Source: Candidatus Aminicenantota bacterium (GTDB lineage: Bacteria > Acidobacteriota > Aminicenantia > Aminicenantales > Aminicenantaceae). From it: 64,000 bases of DNA. The stretch covers positions 35,150 to 99,149 of the forward strand of contig JAFGMO010000013.1 in the NCBI GenBank assembly GCA_016927475.1, written 5' to 3'. The notes under the pieces are model-generated. The model made no database searches. It saw nothing but the letters and a program-made list of their open reading frames with translations, and was not told where the DNA came from. Numbering within the stretch: the stretch's first letter is position 1; every line of letters starts with the position of its first letter. A program made the translations under genes and the position numbers. This document shows positions 7,744 through 16,200 of the stretch, one piece after another.

Positions 7744-8661
7744 TCAGGATAAAAGCTCCTCTTCCTTGACGGCTTCAGAAAGCATTTTCAAATATTCGAT
7801 TCCCGTCTTCTCGGAAGATTCCCCGATTTTCATCACTCCGCATAAATATTTTCCGGCTTGGGTTAGAAAAATGTTCTTGTAATACCGGTCCTTAAAGTGA
7901 TATCCGTATTCGGTTTTTTCAGGACCGGCCTCTTTTTTGGCCTCTAAATAGAGGGATAACATTTTTTCTGCGTCTTCCTCACTATCCCCTTCAATGAGAA
8001 AACAGTCGAATTCCTCGTTATTGAAAAGATAGGATGTCATATATCCGTTATGAAGAAAGCTGTATCCCATGAAGTTTTCCAGGATAAATTTTTGGCTGTT
8101 TTCCACTCGTCCCTTTTCAGGAAAAAAACTCAGTGCTTGAGGCATAGCCCCCTTATCGCTCACCCGATCGATGATTCCCCTGGAAAATGTTTTTAATTCC
8201 TCAGAGGTTTTCTCTCCACAATCAAAACAAAGAAGTTTGACATAATAGCGTCCGACAAGAAAATTCAGGGTTTCGTCTTCAATGTATCCTTGAATACCGA
8301 TATCAATAAAAGTACTTTCCGGAAACCGTTCTGCGCTGTAAATGCCAAATGCGTTCTTTTCCCGTCCCATGTCATAAATTTCCACGCTCATATTAGCGGA
8401 GAATCCTTCCTTTTGATACTGGCCGACGGATAATTCCTTAAAATCATAAGAAAGATAGATTTCAGCAGCTCCGTTGATGTATTCAAAAAGTGTTTCCGGG
8501 TGATAATTGAGGGGCTCTTCCGAAAATTTCCATCCCTCAACCTGGGGAAGAAGTGATTGAACCTTCTCTTCATCACTGAATTTTCCGGCAAAAACCACAC
8601 CAAAAAGAATAAATAAAGCCGCAGTGGCCGTAATCATTTTGCTTCTATGGATTTTTTTCAT
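7744..8661 (-). CDS. DUF6599 family exported protein
   Basis: A 305-residue protein with a signal peptide or N-terminal anchor (MKKIHRSK then ITATAALFILFGVVFA, cleavage near residue 25). The body matches what I recall as DUF6599: VEGWKFSEEP near the start, then LFEYINGAAEIYLSYDFKEL, VEIYDMG..NAFGIYS, and KYLCGVMKIG near the end. The function is unknown. This family is often found near DUF362 and AmmeMemo-type radical SAM genes in Acidobacteriota and Aminicenantes, as here, where DUF362 is divergently transcribed from the next promoter. The product is presumably periplasmic. A strong reverse-strand promoter lies at 8760-8788. Confidence 0.72.
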   Translation of the reverse strand: MKKIHRSKMITATAALFILFGVVFAGKFSDEEKVQSLLPQVEGWKFSEEPLNYHPETLFEYINGAAEIYLSYDFKELSVGQYQKEGFSANMSVEIYDMGREKNAFGIYSAERFPESTFIDIGIQGYIEDETLNFLVGRYYVKLLCFDCGEKTSEELKTFSRGIIDRVSDKGAMPQALSFFPEKGRVENSQKFILENFMGYSFLHNGYMTSYLFNNEEFDCFLIEGDSEEDAEKMLSLYLEAKKEAGPEKTEYGYHFKDRYYKNIFLTQAGKYLCGVMKIGESSEKTGIEYLKMLSEAVKEEELLS

Positions 8662-8697
8662 GTTCCATACTCCTTTTGACTATTTCCGCCAGGCCCT

Positions 8698-8713
8698 AAC
8701 CTGCATTCAGGTC
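8698..8713. repeat. Short palindrome related to the dispersed repeat
   Basis: AACCTGCATTCAGGTC. ACCTG and CAGGT are perfect arms around CATT. It looks like the outer arms of the family with the centre deleted, and lies in the DUF6599 leader. Family membership is tentative. Confidence 0.3.
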
Positions 8714-8759
8714 GATAGCCAGACAGCCGGCGTTTTTATCCATTTTTTTATTCATTTTT

Positions 8760-8788
8760 AATATAAGAACAATCCAGCCATTTTACAA
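8760..8788 (-). promoter_or_regulatory. Promoter for DUF6599 gene
   Basis: Reverse strand TTGTAA (8788-8783), a 17-nt spacer, and TATATT (8765-8760). It is divergent from the DUF362 promoter about 80 bp away, which suggests shared control of the two genes. Confidence 0.5.
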
Positions 8789-8866
8789 GCCTTCTCAATG
8801 CGTGATTCCACTGATGTTTCTAAGAAAACCAAAAAAAATGTGGGAACACCAAAAACCAAACCCTAT

Positions 8867-8895
8867 TTGACAGACACTACGATCAGAGTTATTGT
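8867..8895 (+). promoter_or_regulatory. Promoter for DUF362 / radical SAM genes
   Basis: TTGACA (8867-8872), a 17-nt spacer, and TATTGT (8890-8895). The predicted start near 8902 leaves a leader of about 57 nt before ATG 8959. Confidence 0.55.
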
Positions 8896-8958
8896 AAAAT
8901 TTGATACTGACGCCGAGCAAGGTCTAATCATTGATTGGTGCTCGGCAAGCTCAATAAA

Positions 8959-9855
8959 ATGGCACAATCAAGAGTGGTTGTTATTCACGGACGTGGAGTG
9001 CATATCTCCAACGGCCAGATCGACGAAACAAAAATCATTCATATGTTTCAGAGGGGATTTCAGCATCTTAAAAACGGGATAAGCCCCTCCGACTGCATTC
9101 GATCCCTCTTTCATTCCGATGAACACATCGGTTTGAAAGTCAACACCCTCGGCGGTCCCAAGATATCCACCAATCCAACGATTTCCCTTCTCTTGGCCCA
9201 TTGGTTGACAAAAGGCGGTTTGAAACCCGGAAATCTCCTTATTTGGGACCGAAGCAATGCCGAACTGCGTCAGGCCGGATATCGGTTAACCGATAATCCA
9301 GGTGATATTCAGATATTCGGTACGGACAAACCGGGAGCCGGCTATGAAAATGCCTTGACTGTTAACCAGAGCATCGGAAGCCGTTTTTCAAGGATTCAAT
9401 CGCGGTCCATCAGTGCTTCGATAAGCCTGGCCATACTCAAGGATCATGGTCTCGCCGGTATTACCGCGGGTATGAAGAACTATTTTGGGGCCATTCATAA
9501 CCCCAATAAATACCACGATTTTAACTGCAATCCTTTCATCGCGGATCTTTTCGAAACTCCTCCTATCCTCCAAAAACACAAATTGACCATTCTGGACGGT
9601 TTAAATATCCAGTTCCATCGTGGCCCTTCTTTTCATGCGAAATGGAATCAAAAAGAGGAAATATTCATTTTTAGTACGGATCCGGTTGCGGCCGATGCAA
9701 CAGGCTGGCGTCTTATCGAAAAGTTGAGGGCATCGGCCGGGCTTCCTACCCTGAAAGAAGAAAAACGGGAACCGGCATATCTTTTCACTGCCGAAAGGAA
9801 AGGGCTGGGCCGGGCAAATCTTAAATATATCGAGGTTATCGAAGATGAAATCTGA
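8959..9855 (+). CDS. DUF362 domain-containing protein
   Basis: A 298-residue protein of the DUF362 family: SRVVVIHGRGVH at the N terminus, HIGLKVNTLGGPKISTNP in the first third, ILKDHGLAGITAGMKNYFGAIHNPNKYH in the middle (given here as its blocks I-L-K-D-H and M-K-N-Y-F-G), and STDPVAADATGW near 232. No ferredoxin Cys clusters are present, unlike some family members. The biochemical role is not established. ATG 8959 (MAQSRVVVI) is preferred over an upstream TTG because family members begin near the SRVV strand and the promoter lies at 8867-8895; the ribosome-binding site is weak. The radical SAM gene follows 53 bp downstream. Confidence 0.78.
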   Translation: MAQSRVVVIHGRGVHISNGQIDETKIIHMFQRGFQHLKNGISPSDCIRSLFHSDEHIGLKVNTLGGPKISTNPTISLLLAHWLTKGGLKPGNLLIWDRSNAELRQAGYRLTDNPGDIQIFGTDKPGAGYENALTVNQSIGSRFSRIQSRSISASISLAILKDHGLAGITAGMKNYFGAIHNPNKYHDFNCNPFIADLFETPPILQKHKLTILDGLNIQFHRGPSFHAKWNQKEEIFIFSTDPVAADATGWRLIEKLRASAGLPTLKEEKREPAYLFTAERKGLGRANLKYIEVIEDEI

Positions 9856-9908
9856 ATGGATTCAGGCCGGTAAAAAAAAACCGTTATGAACGCTCAAAAC
9901 AGGATATT

Positions 9909-11033
9909 ATGATGGATAGAAGACATTTCATAAAAACTACAGGGGGACTCAGCTTAACGGCAGGTTCAGGCCTTCTCAATACCTGCAGCCGGCTTTACGC
10001 GTTTGACACATCCGCCAACCTTTCACGGAAAGAAGCCAGGTATTACAAAAAACACCCAGACCGGGAAATCGAATGTTTACTCTGCCCCCGATTCTGTAAG
10101 CTCGGAGACCGGGAACGTGGATACTGCGGAGTCCGGGAAAACATCGACGGAACGTACTACACTTTTGTCTACGGCAAAGCCTGTGCTGTTCATCTTGATC
10201 CTATCGAGAAAAAACCTTTTTTCCACTTTCTCCCCCAAAGCCGGACTCTCTCTCTGGCAACGGCCGGTTGTAACGTCAACTGTAAATTCTGCCAGAATTG
10301 GGAAATTTCCCAGGTTCGTCCGGAACAGGTGGAACACCAGGATTTTCCTCCTCACCAAGTTGTCCTCACCGCACAAAAATATGATTCCCCGATAATAGCC
10401 TATACATATACCGAACCTATAGTTTTTTTTGAATATATGATTGACACATCCATAGAAGCCCAAAAAGCTGGTCTCCGAAACGTTGTCGTTACCGGAGGAC
10501 ATATCAATCCCGAACCCCTTCAAGACTTGCTTCCGGCAGTCGATGCGATAAAGATCGACCTCAAGGCTTTTTCCGAATTGTTCTATACCGAATACGTCCG
10601 TGGAAAACTCCAACCTGTTCTCGATGCCATCAAGATCATCGCCCAAAGTTCCGTTTGGCTGGAAATTGTCTATCTTGTTATTCCTTCTCTTAATGATAGT
10701 CCTGAGGAAATTCGACAAATGAGCCGCTGGCTCAAACAAACGGCGGGAAAAGACGTTCCCCTCCATTTTTCCCGCTTTTATCCCATGTACCTGTTAAAAA
10801 ATCTTCCTCCAACCCCCACATCCACCTTGGAGAGGTGCCACCGAATTGCCCGGGAAGAAGGCTTGCATTATGTTTATATCGGTAATATTCCCGGACATAA
10901 AGCTGAAAACACATACTGTCCCCAGTGCCAAAAGCTGCTCATTCAGAGAACGGGATACAGCATTGGCGAAAAAAATCTGGAAGAGGGCCGCTGTAAATAC
11001 TGCGGACAGCCGATTCCCGGGATATGGAAATAA
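9909..11033 (+). CDS. AmmeMemoRadiSam-type radical SAM enzyme with Tat-like signal
   Basis: A 374-residue radical SAM protein. The cluster motif is C121-x3-C125-x2-C128 (in AGCNVNCKFCQNW). An upstream Cys set (C56, C59, C63, C73) and a C-terminal CPQC..CKYCG set are also typical of the AmmeMemoRadiSam / PflA-like family. YTEPIVFFEYM and KIDLKAF match the barrel strands. The N terminus carries a twin-arginine motif (R4-R5-H-F-I-K) followed by a Gly/Leu-rich segment, so it may be exported by Tat or membrane-tethered. The substrate is unknown; the family name comes from co-occurrence with AMMECR1 and Memo genes, neither of which is in this window. It lies between DUF362 and the spermidine-synthase-like gene. 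Confidence 0.88.
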   Translation: MMDRRHFIKTTGGLSLTAGSGLLNTCSRLYAFDTSANLSRKEARYYKKHPDREIECLLCPRFCKLGDRERGYCGVRENIDGTYYTFVYGKACAVHLDPIEKKPFFHFLPQSRTLSLATAGCNVNCKFCQNWEISQVRPEQVEHQDFPPHQVVLTAQKYDSPIIAYTYTEPIVFFEYMIDTSIEAQKAGLRNVVVTGGHINPEPLQDLLPAVDAIKIDLKAFSELFYTEYVRGKLQPVLDAIKIIAQSSVWLEIVYLVIPSLNDSPEEIRQMSRWLKQTAGKDVPLHFSRFYPMYLLKNLPPTPTSTLERCHRIAREEGLHYVYIGNIPGHKAENTYCPQCQKLLIQRTGYSIGEKNLEEGRCKYCGQPIPGIWK

Positions 11034-11169
11034 TGTCTCTTTCTCGAGGAATTTTATAAAAAAAAGCGGCGGCCGCCAACAAGCTGGGATAATAGCAGAA
11101 GAAACCATATTTCTGGCGGAGACCGATCGATAAAACGGTCTGGAAAGATCAAGGGACAATTGAGGAACG

Positions 11170-13350
11170 ATGAAATCGACCGATAGCCTTTTACCCGATA
11201 AAAAAGGATGGCTTCCTCTGATACTCGGTTTTTTTTCTCTCTCTTTCCAGGTTTTTCTTCTTCGAGAGTTCGCAGCTCACTTTTCAGGAAATGAAGCTGT
11301 TTTCGGCCTAACTCTTGCATCGTGGCTTCTCTGGTCCGGCCTGGGAAGCTTATCGGCTTCTCTTTTCCCTTTCCATGCTAAAAACCTCGATATCCTCTTC
11401 TATATTCTGATTATGATGGTGGCAATCGGGTTTACGGGATTACGATTATCCCGGTTTCTATTCGGGACTCTTCCTGGAGAAATATTGGGGCTTTTCCCCA
11501 TCCTTCTCTCCTCACTGGCTGTTTCCATGCTTGTAGGTTTTCCCATTGGTCTTCTTTTTGTGGTCAATGTTTTTTACTGCGATCAAAATCTGACAAAGGT
11601 CTATATGCTCGAATCCTTGGGAGCGGCGGCCGGGGGAATTTTTGTTTACTTCTTTTTCATCCCGGTTTTTTCCAGTTGGAAAGCTGCGGCCATTATCGGA
11701 GGATTGGGTATGATAATAATTTTTTTCTCAACCGGAAAAAAACGGTTTCAACTCCTCCATGTTCCCGTCATTCTTTCCCTTCTTTTTTTATGGTTTTGTG
11801 ACCTCCCCACACAAAAACTATACTGGAATCCATTCCATCTTGCCCAATCGACCGACAGTCCTTTCGGAAAACTGCAGATGATCAAAGAAGCTGAACAGAT
11901 ATCACTTTTCAGCAACGGATCTTTGGTTTTTTCCTACCCCAATCCGGCAGTTTCCGAGGAAGCCGTCCACTTCGCTCTCTTACAGAGACCGGAAGCCCGC
12001 AGAGTCCTCATGATCGGCGGGGGAATCGGAGGAGGTCTTAAGGAGGCTTTGAAATACCCCCAAACCAAAATCACCTATGTCGAAACCGATCCCGAGATTA
12101 TCCGAATTTCATTGCAATATCTTCCTGTTGAGGAAAAGTCTTTGATTAACAACACACGGGTTCATCTCATCTTTCGAGACGGAAGGGCTTTTCTCCATGA
12201 TCAGAAAGAAAAATATCATGCCATCCTTCTCAATCTGCCCGACCCCGCAACAGCCCAGATCAACCGGTTTTATACTTACGAATTTTTTCGTCTCGCCGCA
12301 TCCCACCTTGATGAGGAAGGTGTTTTTTCCTTTCGAGTTTCCTCCGCCGAAAACTATATAAGCCGGGAGCTTCAAAATTTCCTTTCTTCACTTTATTTCA
12401 GTCTTAAAAAATCCTTTGCCTATGTCGAAGTTGTTCCCGGGACCAACAATGTTTTTCTGGCTTCAAAATCCACCCTATCCATCCGGCTTGAAGATATGGA
12501 AGAACAGCTGAGAATATTGGATTTGAATACGACTTTCGTCAGTCCCAACCTTCTTTTCGACCGTCTGAATCCTTTTCGTATCTCTTCTTTAAAAAAGAAA
12601 ATTCTCACCGGAGACAGTACCATGAACCTGGATATGGCTCCCATCAGTTATTTTTACAGCTCTGTTTTATGGAGCACCCAGTTCCAGGGGCTGGAAAAAC
12701 GTTTGTTCCTTTATCTGGCCAAGATTCCCTCTTTCTGGCTTCTCGACCTTCCCCTTATTCTCTTTCTAGGCATTCTTACCTTTTTTAGCCTGCGACAAAA
12801 CAAATCACCTTTTTATCTTTTTCCTCTGGCCGTTATGGGCATGACGACAATAATCGTAGAACTTATTGTCATCCTTTCGTTTCAAAGCCGTTTCGGATAC
12901 GTGTATAAAAGTGTGTCTCTTCTTCTTGCTTTGTTCATGACCGGTCTTTTTTGCGGGGCTCTCTGGGGAAACAGGCAGAAAAAATCCGGATACGGGTTTA
13001 TTCTTCTCATCCAATCCGGGTTTGTTCTCCTTCTTATTCTTCTCCAATGGTCATTAGGCAAGCCTTTTCCCAAATTTTCCGGATATGTTTTTCTCCTTAT
13101 TTTTGGTTTTTTGGGAGGATTTCTTTTTGTTCATGCCAACCGTCTTTACCTTCAAATCAAAAAAAATTATGGCTTGGGGTATGGTCTGGACCTTATGGGA
13201 TCGTTTTTTGGGGCCATGGCAGCATCCGGTATTCTTTTTCCCCTTTTTGGACTTCCCCTATTGACAAAATATCTCCTGCTCGTTAATTCATTTTGCCTCA
13301 TTTTTTTGCTCCTTGGATCGAAAAAACACTTTTTTTTCAAATCTTCTTGA
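11170..13350 (+). CDS. Membrane-embedded spermidine synthase-like protein (fused MFS/SpeE)
   Basis: A 726-residue three-part protein. Residues about 12-215 hold roughly six membrane segments. About 225-470 are a Rossmann aminopropyltransferase-like domain with VLMIGGGIGGGLKEAL and YVETDPEII for nucleotide binding and the family block PDPATAQINRFYTYEFF. About 500-720 contain seven or so further membrane segments. Fused MFS/spermidine synthases are common in bacteria, but polyamine synthesis has not been shown for most, and the soluble SpeE catalytic Asp context (DxxDP) is here N-L-P-D-P. Start ATG 11170 has GAGGAACG upstream. It closes the DUF6599/DUF362/radical SAM neighbourhood and is 96 bp from the redox operon. 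Confidence 0.85.
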   Translation: MKSTDSLLPDKKGWLPLILGFFSLSFQVFLLREFAAHFSGNEAVFGLTLASWLLWSGLGSLSASLFPFHAKNLDILFYILIMMVAIGFTGLRLSRFLFGTLPGEILGLFPILLSSLAVSMLVGFPIGLLFVVNVFYCDQNLTKVYMLESLGAAAGGIFVYFFFIPVFSSWKAAAIIGGLGMIIIFFSTGKKRFQLLHVPVILSLLFLWFCDLPTQKLYWNPFHLAQSTDSPFGKLQMIKEAEQISLFSNGSLVFSYPNPAVSEEAVHFALLQRPEARRVLMIGGGIGGGLKEALKYPQTKITYVETDPEIIRISLQYLPVEEKSLINNTRVHLIFRDGRAFLHDQKEKYHAILLNLPDPATAQINRFYTYEFFRLAASHLDEEGVFSFRVSSAENYISRELQNFLSSLYFSLKKSFAYVEVVPGTNNVFLASKSTLSIRLEDMEEQLRILDLNTTFVSPNLLFDRLNPFRISSLKKKILTGDSTMNLDMAPISYFYSSVLWSTQFQGLEKRLFLYLAKIPSFWLLDLPLILFLGILTFFSLRQNKSPFYLFPLAVMGMTTIIVELIVILSFQSRFGYVYKSVSLLLALFMTGLFCGALWGNRQKKSGYGFILLIQSGFVLLLILLQWSLGKPFPKFSGYVFLLIFGFLGGFLFVHANRLYLQIKKNYGLGYGLDLMGSFFGAMAASGILFPLFGLPLLTKYLLLVNSFCLIFLLLGSKKHFFFKSS

Positions 13351-13387
13351 CAGAGTTTTTGAATTATGTTTTACTTATATCTAATTT
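13347..13387 (+). promoter_or_regulatory. Candidate promoter region of the hdr-kor-frd operon
   Basis: Two overlapping matches: TTGACA (13347-13352) with TTTACT 17 nt later (13370-13375), and TTGAAT (13359-13364) with TAATTT 17 nt later (13382-13387). The region is very AT-rich, so chance matches are possible. The first -35 overlaps the preceding gene's stop codon. Confidence 0.4.
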
Positions 13388-13400
13388 TCATATATATTTA

Positions 13401-13419
13401 TCCTATAGAAAATATAGGA
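13401..13419. promoter_or_regulatory. Inverted repeat upstream of hdrC (operator candidate)
   Basis: TCCTATA, loop GAAAA, TATAGGA: perfect 7-bp arms. It lies just after the candidate -10 and 28 bp before the hdrC start. There is no T tract, so an operator or 5' hairpin is more likely than a terminator. Binding protein unknown. Confidence 0.4.
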
Positions 13420-13446
13420 ATTATACTTTATGCAGGAAGTACTTAA

Positions 13447-13854
13447 ATGCGTATTAATATATCCCGCAAAAATATTAAAAATTCGTTTGTCGAAAAAATC
13501 ATCGAAATCAGCGGCCAAAACCTTCTTCATTGCTACCAGTGCGGCAAATGTTCCGCTGGTTGTCCCGCCGTCTCTGAAATGGATATTCTTCCCAACCAGA
13601 TCATTCGGTTCGCCCAGTTAGGTCTAAAAGAAGAGCTTCTTAAATCCAAATCCATCTGGATCTGCGCCTCCTGTATGACATGCAACGCCCGCTGTCCAAA
13701 AGGCATTAACATCGCCGAAGTCATAGAGGCTATCCGGCTGATTCTCCTCCGCAAGAGAGAAGATCATGTTCAGATCGAAAAATTATCAGATGACGAAAAA
13801 ACAGAGGTACCGCCCATAGCTTTGGTAAGTAATTTTAGAAAATTTACCTCATAA
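13447..13854 (+). CDS. hdrC: Heterodisulfide reductase-like subunit C
   Basis: A 135-residue two-cluster ferredoxin-like subunit. The motifs are CYQCGKCSAGCP (near 29-40) and CASCMTCNARCP (near 74-85), each able to hold one [4Fe-4S] cluster, with HdrC spacing between them. In HdrABC complexes HdrC wires HdrA to the catalytic HdrB. It is the first gene of a ten-gene operon, with SD AGGAAG 7 nt before the ATG, and hdrB follows 45 bp downstream. The first codons (MRINISRKNIK) are basic and not a signal peptide, so the complex is cytosolic. In an organism with no sign of coenzyme M/B, the electron acceptor is probably not CoM-S-S-CoB. Confidence 0.9.
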   Translation: MRINISRKNIKNSFVEKIIEISGQNLLHCYQCGKCSAGCPAVSEMDILPNQIIRFAQLGLKEELLKSKSIWICASCMTCNARCPKGINIAEVIEAIRLILLRKREDHVQIEKLSDDEKTEVPPIALVSNFRKFTS

Positions 13855-13899
13855 ATATGAAAATAATCTCCCTAAATCTTTTCAAAACAAGGAATAATA

Positions 13900-14781
13900 A
13901 TGAAGATAAGCTATTACCCTGGCTGTACTCTCAAAAACAATGCAAAAAATTTTGAAGATTCCGCACTTTGTTCCTTAAAAACCCTCGGAGTGGAAGTTGA
14001 AGAGCTTCACCGCTGGAATTGTTGTGGCACGGTTTTTTCGTTAGCCACCGACGATTTAATTCATCACGTCGCTCCCATTCGAAATCTCATCCGGGTCAAA
14101 GAAGCAAAAAACGACAGCGTGATGACACTCTGCGCGATGTGCTACAACACCCTGAAACGGGCCAACGAAAGAGTTAAGTCAGATCCGGAAAGTCTCCAAA
14201 AAATCAACGATTTCATGTACAGGGAAGATATCACCTATAAGGCCGACGTTAAGGTTCTTCATCTTTTAGAGATTCTCAAGAATGATATCTCTTTCAAAAA
14301 AATATCTGAAAAGATCTCCAAACCCCTTAACAACCTCAAGGTTGCCAGTTATTACGGATGTATGCTTGTCCGACCGGAAGGCATCGGGTTCGATGATATT
14401 GAAAATCCTGTTATCCTCGATGAACTCATGCAAATACTGGGAGCTAGCCCCGTAGATTTTCCCTATAAGGTTGAATGCTGTGGCGCCTACCAGACTGTTG
14501 ACAAGCCAGAGATCATTGTTGAAAGGACACATGCCATCGTGGATTCCGCCCGCAATAATGGGGCGGATATCATTATTGTCAGTTGTCCCCTTTGCGCCTT
14601 CAACCTTGATCACCGCCAGAAAGAAACCCTTAAGAAATACCCTGAATTCAAGCACATTCCCGTTCTCTATTTCACCCAGGCCTTAGCCATAGCCCTGGGA
14701 TGTCCCAAAGAGTCTTTACGGTTTGATCTTCATTATGTCGACCCGAAACCCATCCTTAAAGAAAAAGGATTGATCTCATGA
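13900..14781 (+). CDS. hdrB: Heterodisulfide reductase-like subunit B (CCG domains)
   Basis: A 293-residue protein with two CCG repeats. The first is WNCCGTVF followed by LCAMCYN, the second VECCGAYQ followed by SCPLCAFN. These residues bind the paired noncubane [4Fe-4S] clusters that cleave disulfides in methanogen HdrB. The start YYPGCTLKNNAKNFE is typical. Both CCG motifs are complete, so catalysis of a two-electron disulfide or similar reaction is plausible. It overlaps korD by 4 bp. CCG proteins also occur as SdhE-type partners of soluble succinate dehydrogenase/fumarate reductase, which matters given frdBA at the end of this operon. Confidence 0.92.
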   Translation: MKISYYPGCTLKNNAKNFEDSALCSLKTLGVEVEELHRWNCCGTVFSLATDDLIHHVAPIRNLIRVKEAKNDSVMTLCAMCYNTLKRANERVKSDPESLQKINDFMYREDITYKADVKVLHLLEILKNDISFKKISEKISKPLNNLKVASYYGCMLVRPEGIGFDDIENPVILDELMQILGASPVDFPYKVECCGAYQTVDKPEIIVERTHAIVDSARNNGADIIIVSCPLCAFNLDHRQKETLKKYPEFKHIPVLYFTQALAIALGCPKESLRFDLHYVDPKPILKEKGLIS

Positions 14782-15047
14782 ACCAAAAAATTTATTTTGG
14801 AGAATTAAAAGCAACAAAGGGCGAAATTCATATTATTAGGGACCGTTGCAAAGGATGCGGATTCTGCGTCGAATACTGTCCCAAAGATGTCCTGGCACTA
14901 TCGGATGAATTCAATATCAAAGGATATCACCCTCCCTTCGTTGAAAATGAGGATAACTGCGTCTACTGCCAGCTCTGTGAAAATATTTGCCCTGAATTCG
15001 CCATTTTTGTGACAAAAAAAGAGGAGGAAGACGTTGAAAAAGGTTAA
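14778..15047 (+). CDS. korD: 2-oxoglutarate:ferredoxin oxidoreductase, delta (ferredoxin) subunit
   Basis: An 89-residue two-cluster ferredoxin with CKGCGFCVEYCP and CVYCQLCENICP, each followed by the usual PxxA-type turn. GYHPPFVE between them is the KorD/OorD pattern. It carries electrons from the TPP-bearing beta subunit to external ferredoxin. It overlaps hdrB upstream (4 bp) and korA downstream (14 bp), so Hdr and Kor genes are translationally coupled here. Confidence 0.9.
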   Translation: MNQKIYFGELKATKGEIHIIRDRCKGCGFCVEYCPKDVLALSDEFNIKGYHPPFVENEDNCVYCQLCENICPEFAIFVTKKEEEDVEKG

Positions 15048-16200
15048 AGCTGACCCTAAAGGAGTTTTAACAGGCGCCCATTATCTGGATGGTGACTTTG
15101 CTCTCGCCGAAGGCGCACTGGCGGCCGGCTGCCGTTTTTTCGGTGGCTACCCCATAACTCCCTCCACTGAAACCGCGGAAAGATTTTCAGAACGTATTCC
15201 CAGAGTAGGTGGCATATTTATTCAAATGGAGGATGAACTCGGATCCATCGCTTCGCTCATTGGAGCTGTTTGGGGCGGAAAAAAGGCTATGACGGTTACT
15301 TCCGGTCCCGGATTTTCCTTGATGATGGAAAATATCGGTTTGGCCTGCATGATGGAAACCCCCTTGGTCATCGCCAATGTTCAAAGAGGAGGACCTTCCA
15401 CAGGGCTTCCGACATTAACCGGCCAGCAGGATATGATGCAGGCTAAGTTCGGCTCCCACGGAGATTATGAGATTATTGCCCTTTCTCCCGACTCGCCTCA
15501 GGAATGTTTCGATCTGACTATCGAAGCTTTCAACCTCTCTGAGACCTATCGTGTTCCCACCTTCATCATGACGGATGAATGTGTCGGGCACATGCACGAA
15601 AAAGTCGTCATTCCTCCCGCTGATGAAATCGAACTGGTCGAGCGGAAATGGTACACGGGACCCAAAGAAGCCTATCTCCCTTACAAACCCGACAAAGATT
15701 TGGTCCCTTTTATGATTAAAGCGGGAGACGGATACCGCTTTCATACCACCGGACTGACCCATGACGAACGCGGATATCCCGTGATCAATGCTGAGTGTCA
15801 AAAGGTCAATGTGACGAATATCATTGAAAAAATTAGAAAAAATGCCGATAAAATCATCAAAATCGAAGAAGATCAGATAGACGGGGCGGAAGTCGTCTTG
15901 ATTTCCTATGGAATCACATCGCGCGTCGCCGTCAGGGCCGTCAGGCTGGCCAGGGAAGCCGGTATCAAGGTAGGGACAATGAGACTGATCACGGTCTGGC
16001 CTTTTCCGGAAAAAAGGATCAAAGAATTAGCCCCGAAGATTAAGGCTTTTATCATCCCCGAGGTCAACTACGGACAGATGGTTCGAGAGGTGGAAAGAAG
16101 CGCCGCAGGAAAAACCCAGGTTTTCGGAGTTCCCCACTGCGGAGGTTGGGTCCATAACCCCGAAGATATTCTTAACGTCATCAAGGAGGCTGTAAAATGA
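15034..16200 (+). CDS. korA: 2-oxoglutarate:ferredoxin oxidoreductase, alpha subunit
   Basis: A 388-residue pyruvate:ferredoxin-oxidoreductase-family alpha subunit with domains I (about 20-200) and II (about 255-385). Signatures seen are FFGGYPITPSTETAERF, the acidic QMEDELGSIASLIGA that contacts the TPP of KorB, TSGPGFSLMMENIGLA, and RGGPSTGLPT. The S-T pattern after YPITP and the four-subunit layout favour 2-oxoglutarate over pyruvate, as in KorA/OorA; substrate assignment is inference. The start is TTG 15034 with GAGGAGGAAG just upstream. The 4-bp overlap with korB (ATGA) couples them. Confidence 0.88.
   Translation: MKKVKADPKGVLTGAHYLDGDFALAEGALAAGCRFFGGYPITPSTETAERFSERIPRVGGIFIQMEDELGSIASLIGAVWGGKKAMTVTSGPGFSLMMENIGLACMMETPLVIANVQRGGPSTGLPTLTGQQDMMQAKFGSHGDYEIIALSPDSPQECFDLTIEAFNLSETYRVPTFIMTDECVGHMHEKVVIPPADEIELVERKWYTGPKEAYLPYKPDKDLVPFMIKAGDGYRFHTTGLTHDERGYPVINAECQKVNVTNIIEKIRKNADKIIKIEEDQIDGAEVVLISYGITSRVAVRAVRLAREAGIKVGTMRLITVWPFPEKRIKELAPKIKAFIIPEVNYGQMVREVERSAAGKTQVFGVPHCGGWVHNPEDILNVIKEAVK

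Noticed and set aside
8798..9082. ORF of 94 codons upstream of and overlapping the DUF362 gene
   Set aside because: It runs through the promoter at 8867-8895, has no family resemblance, and overlaps the real DUF362 frame.
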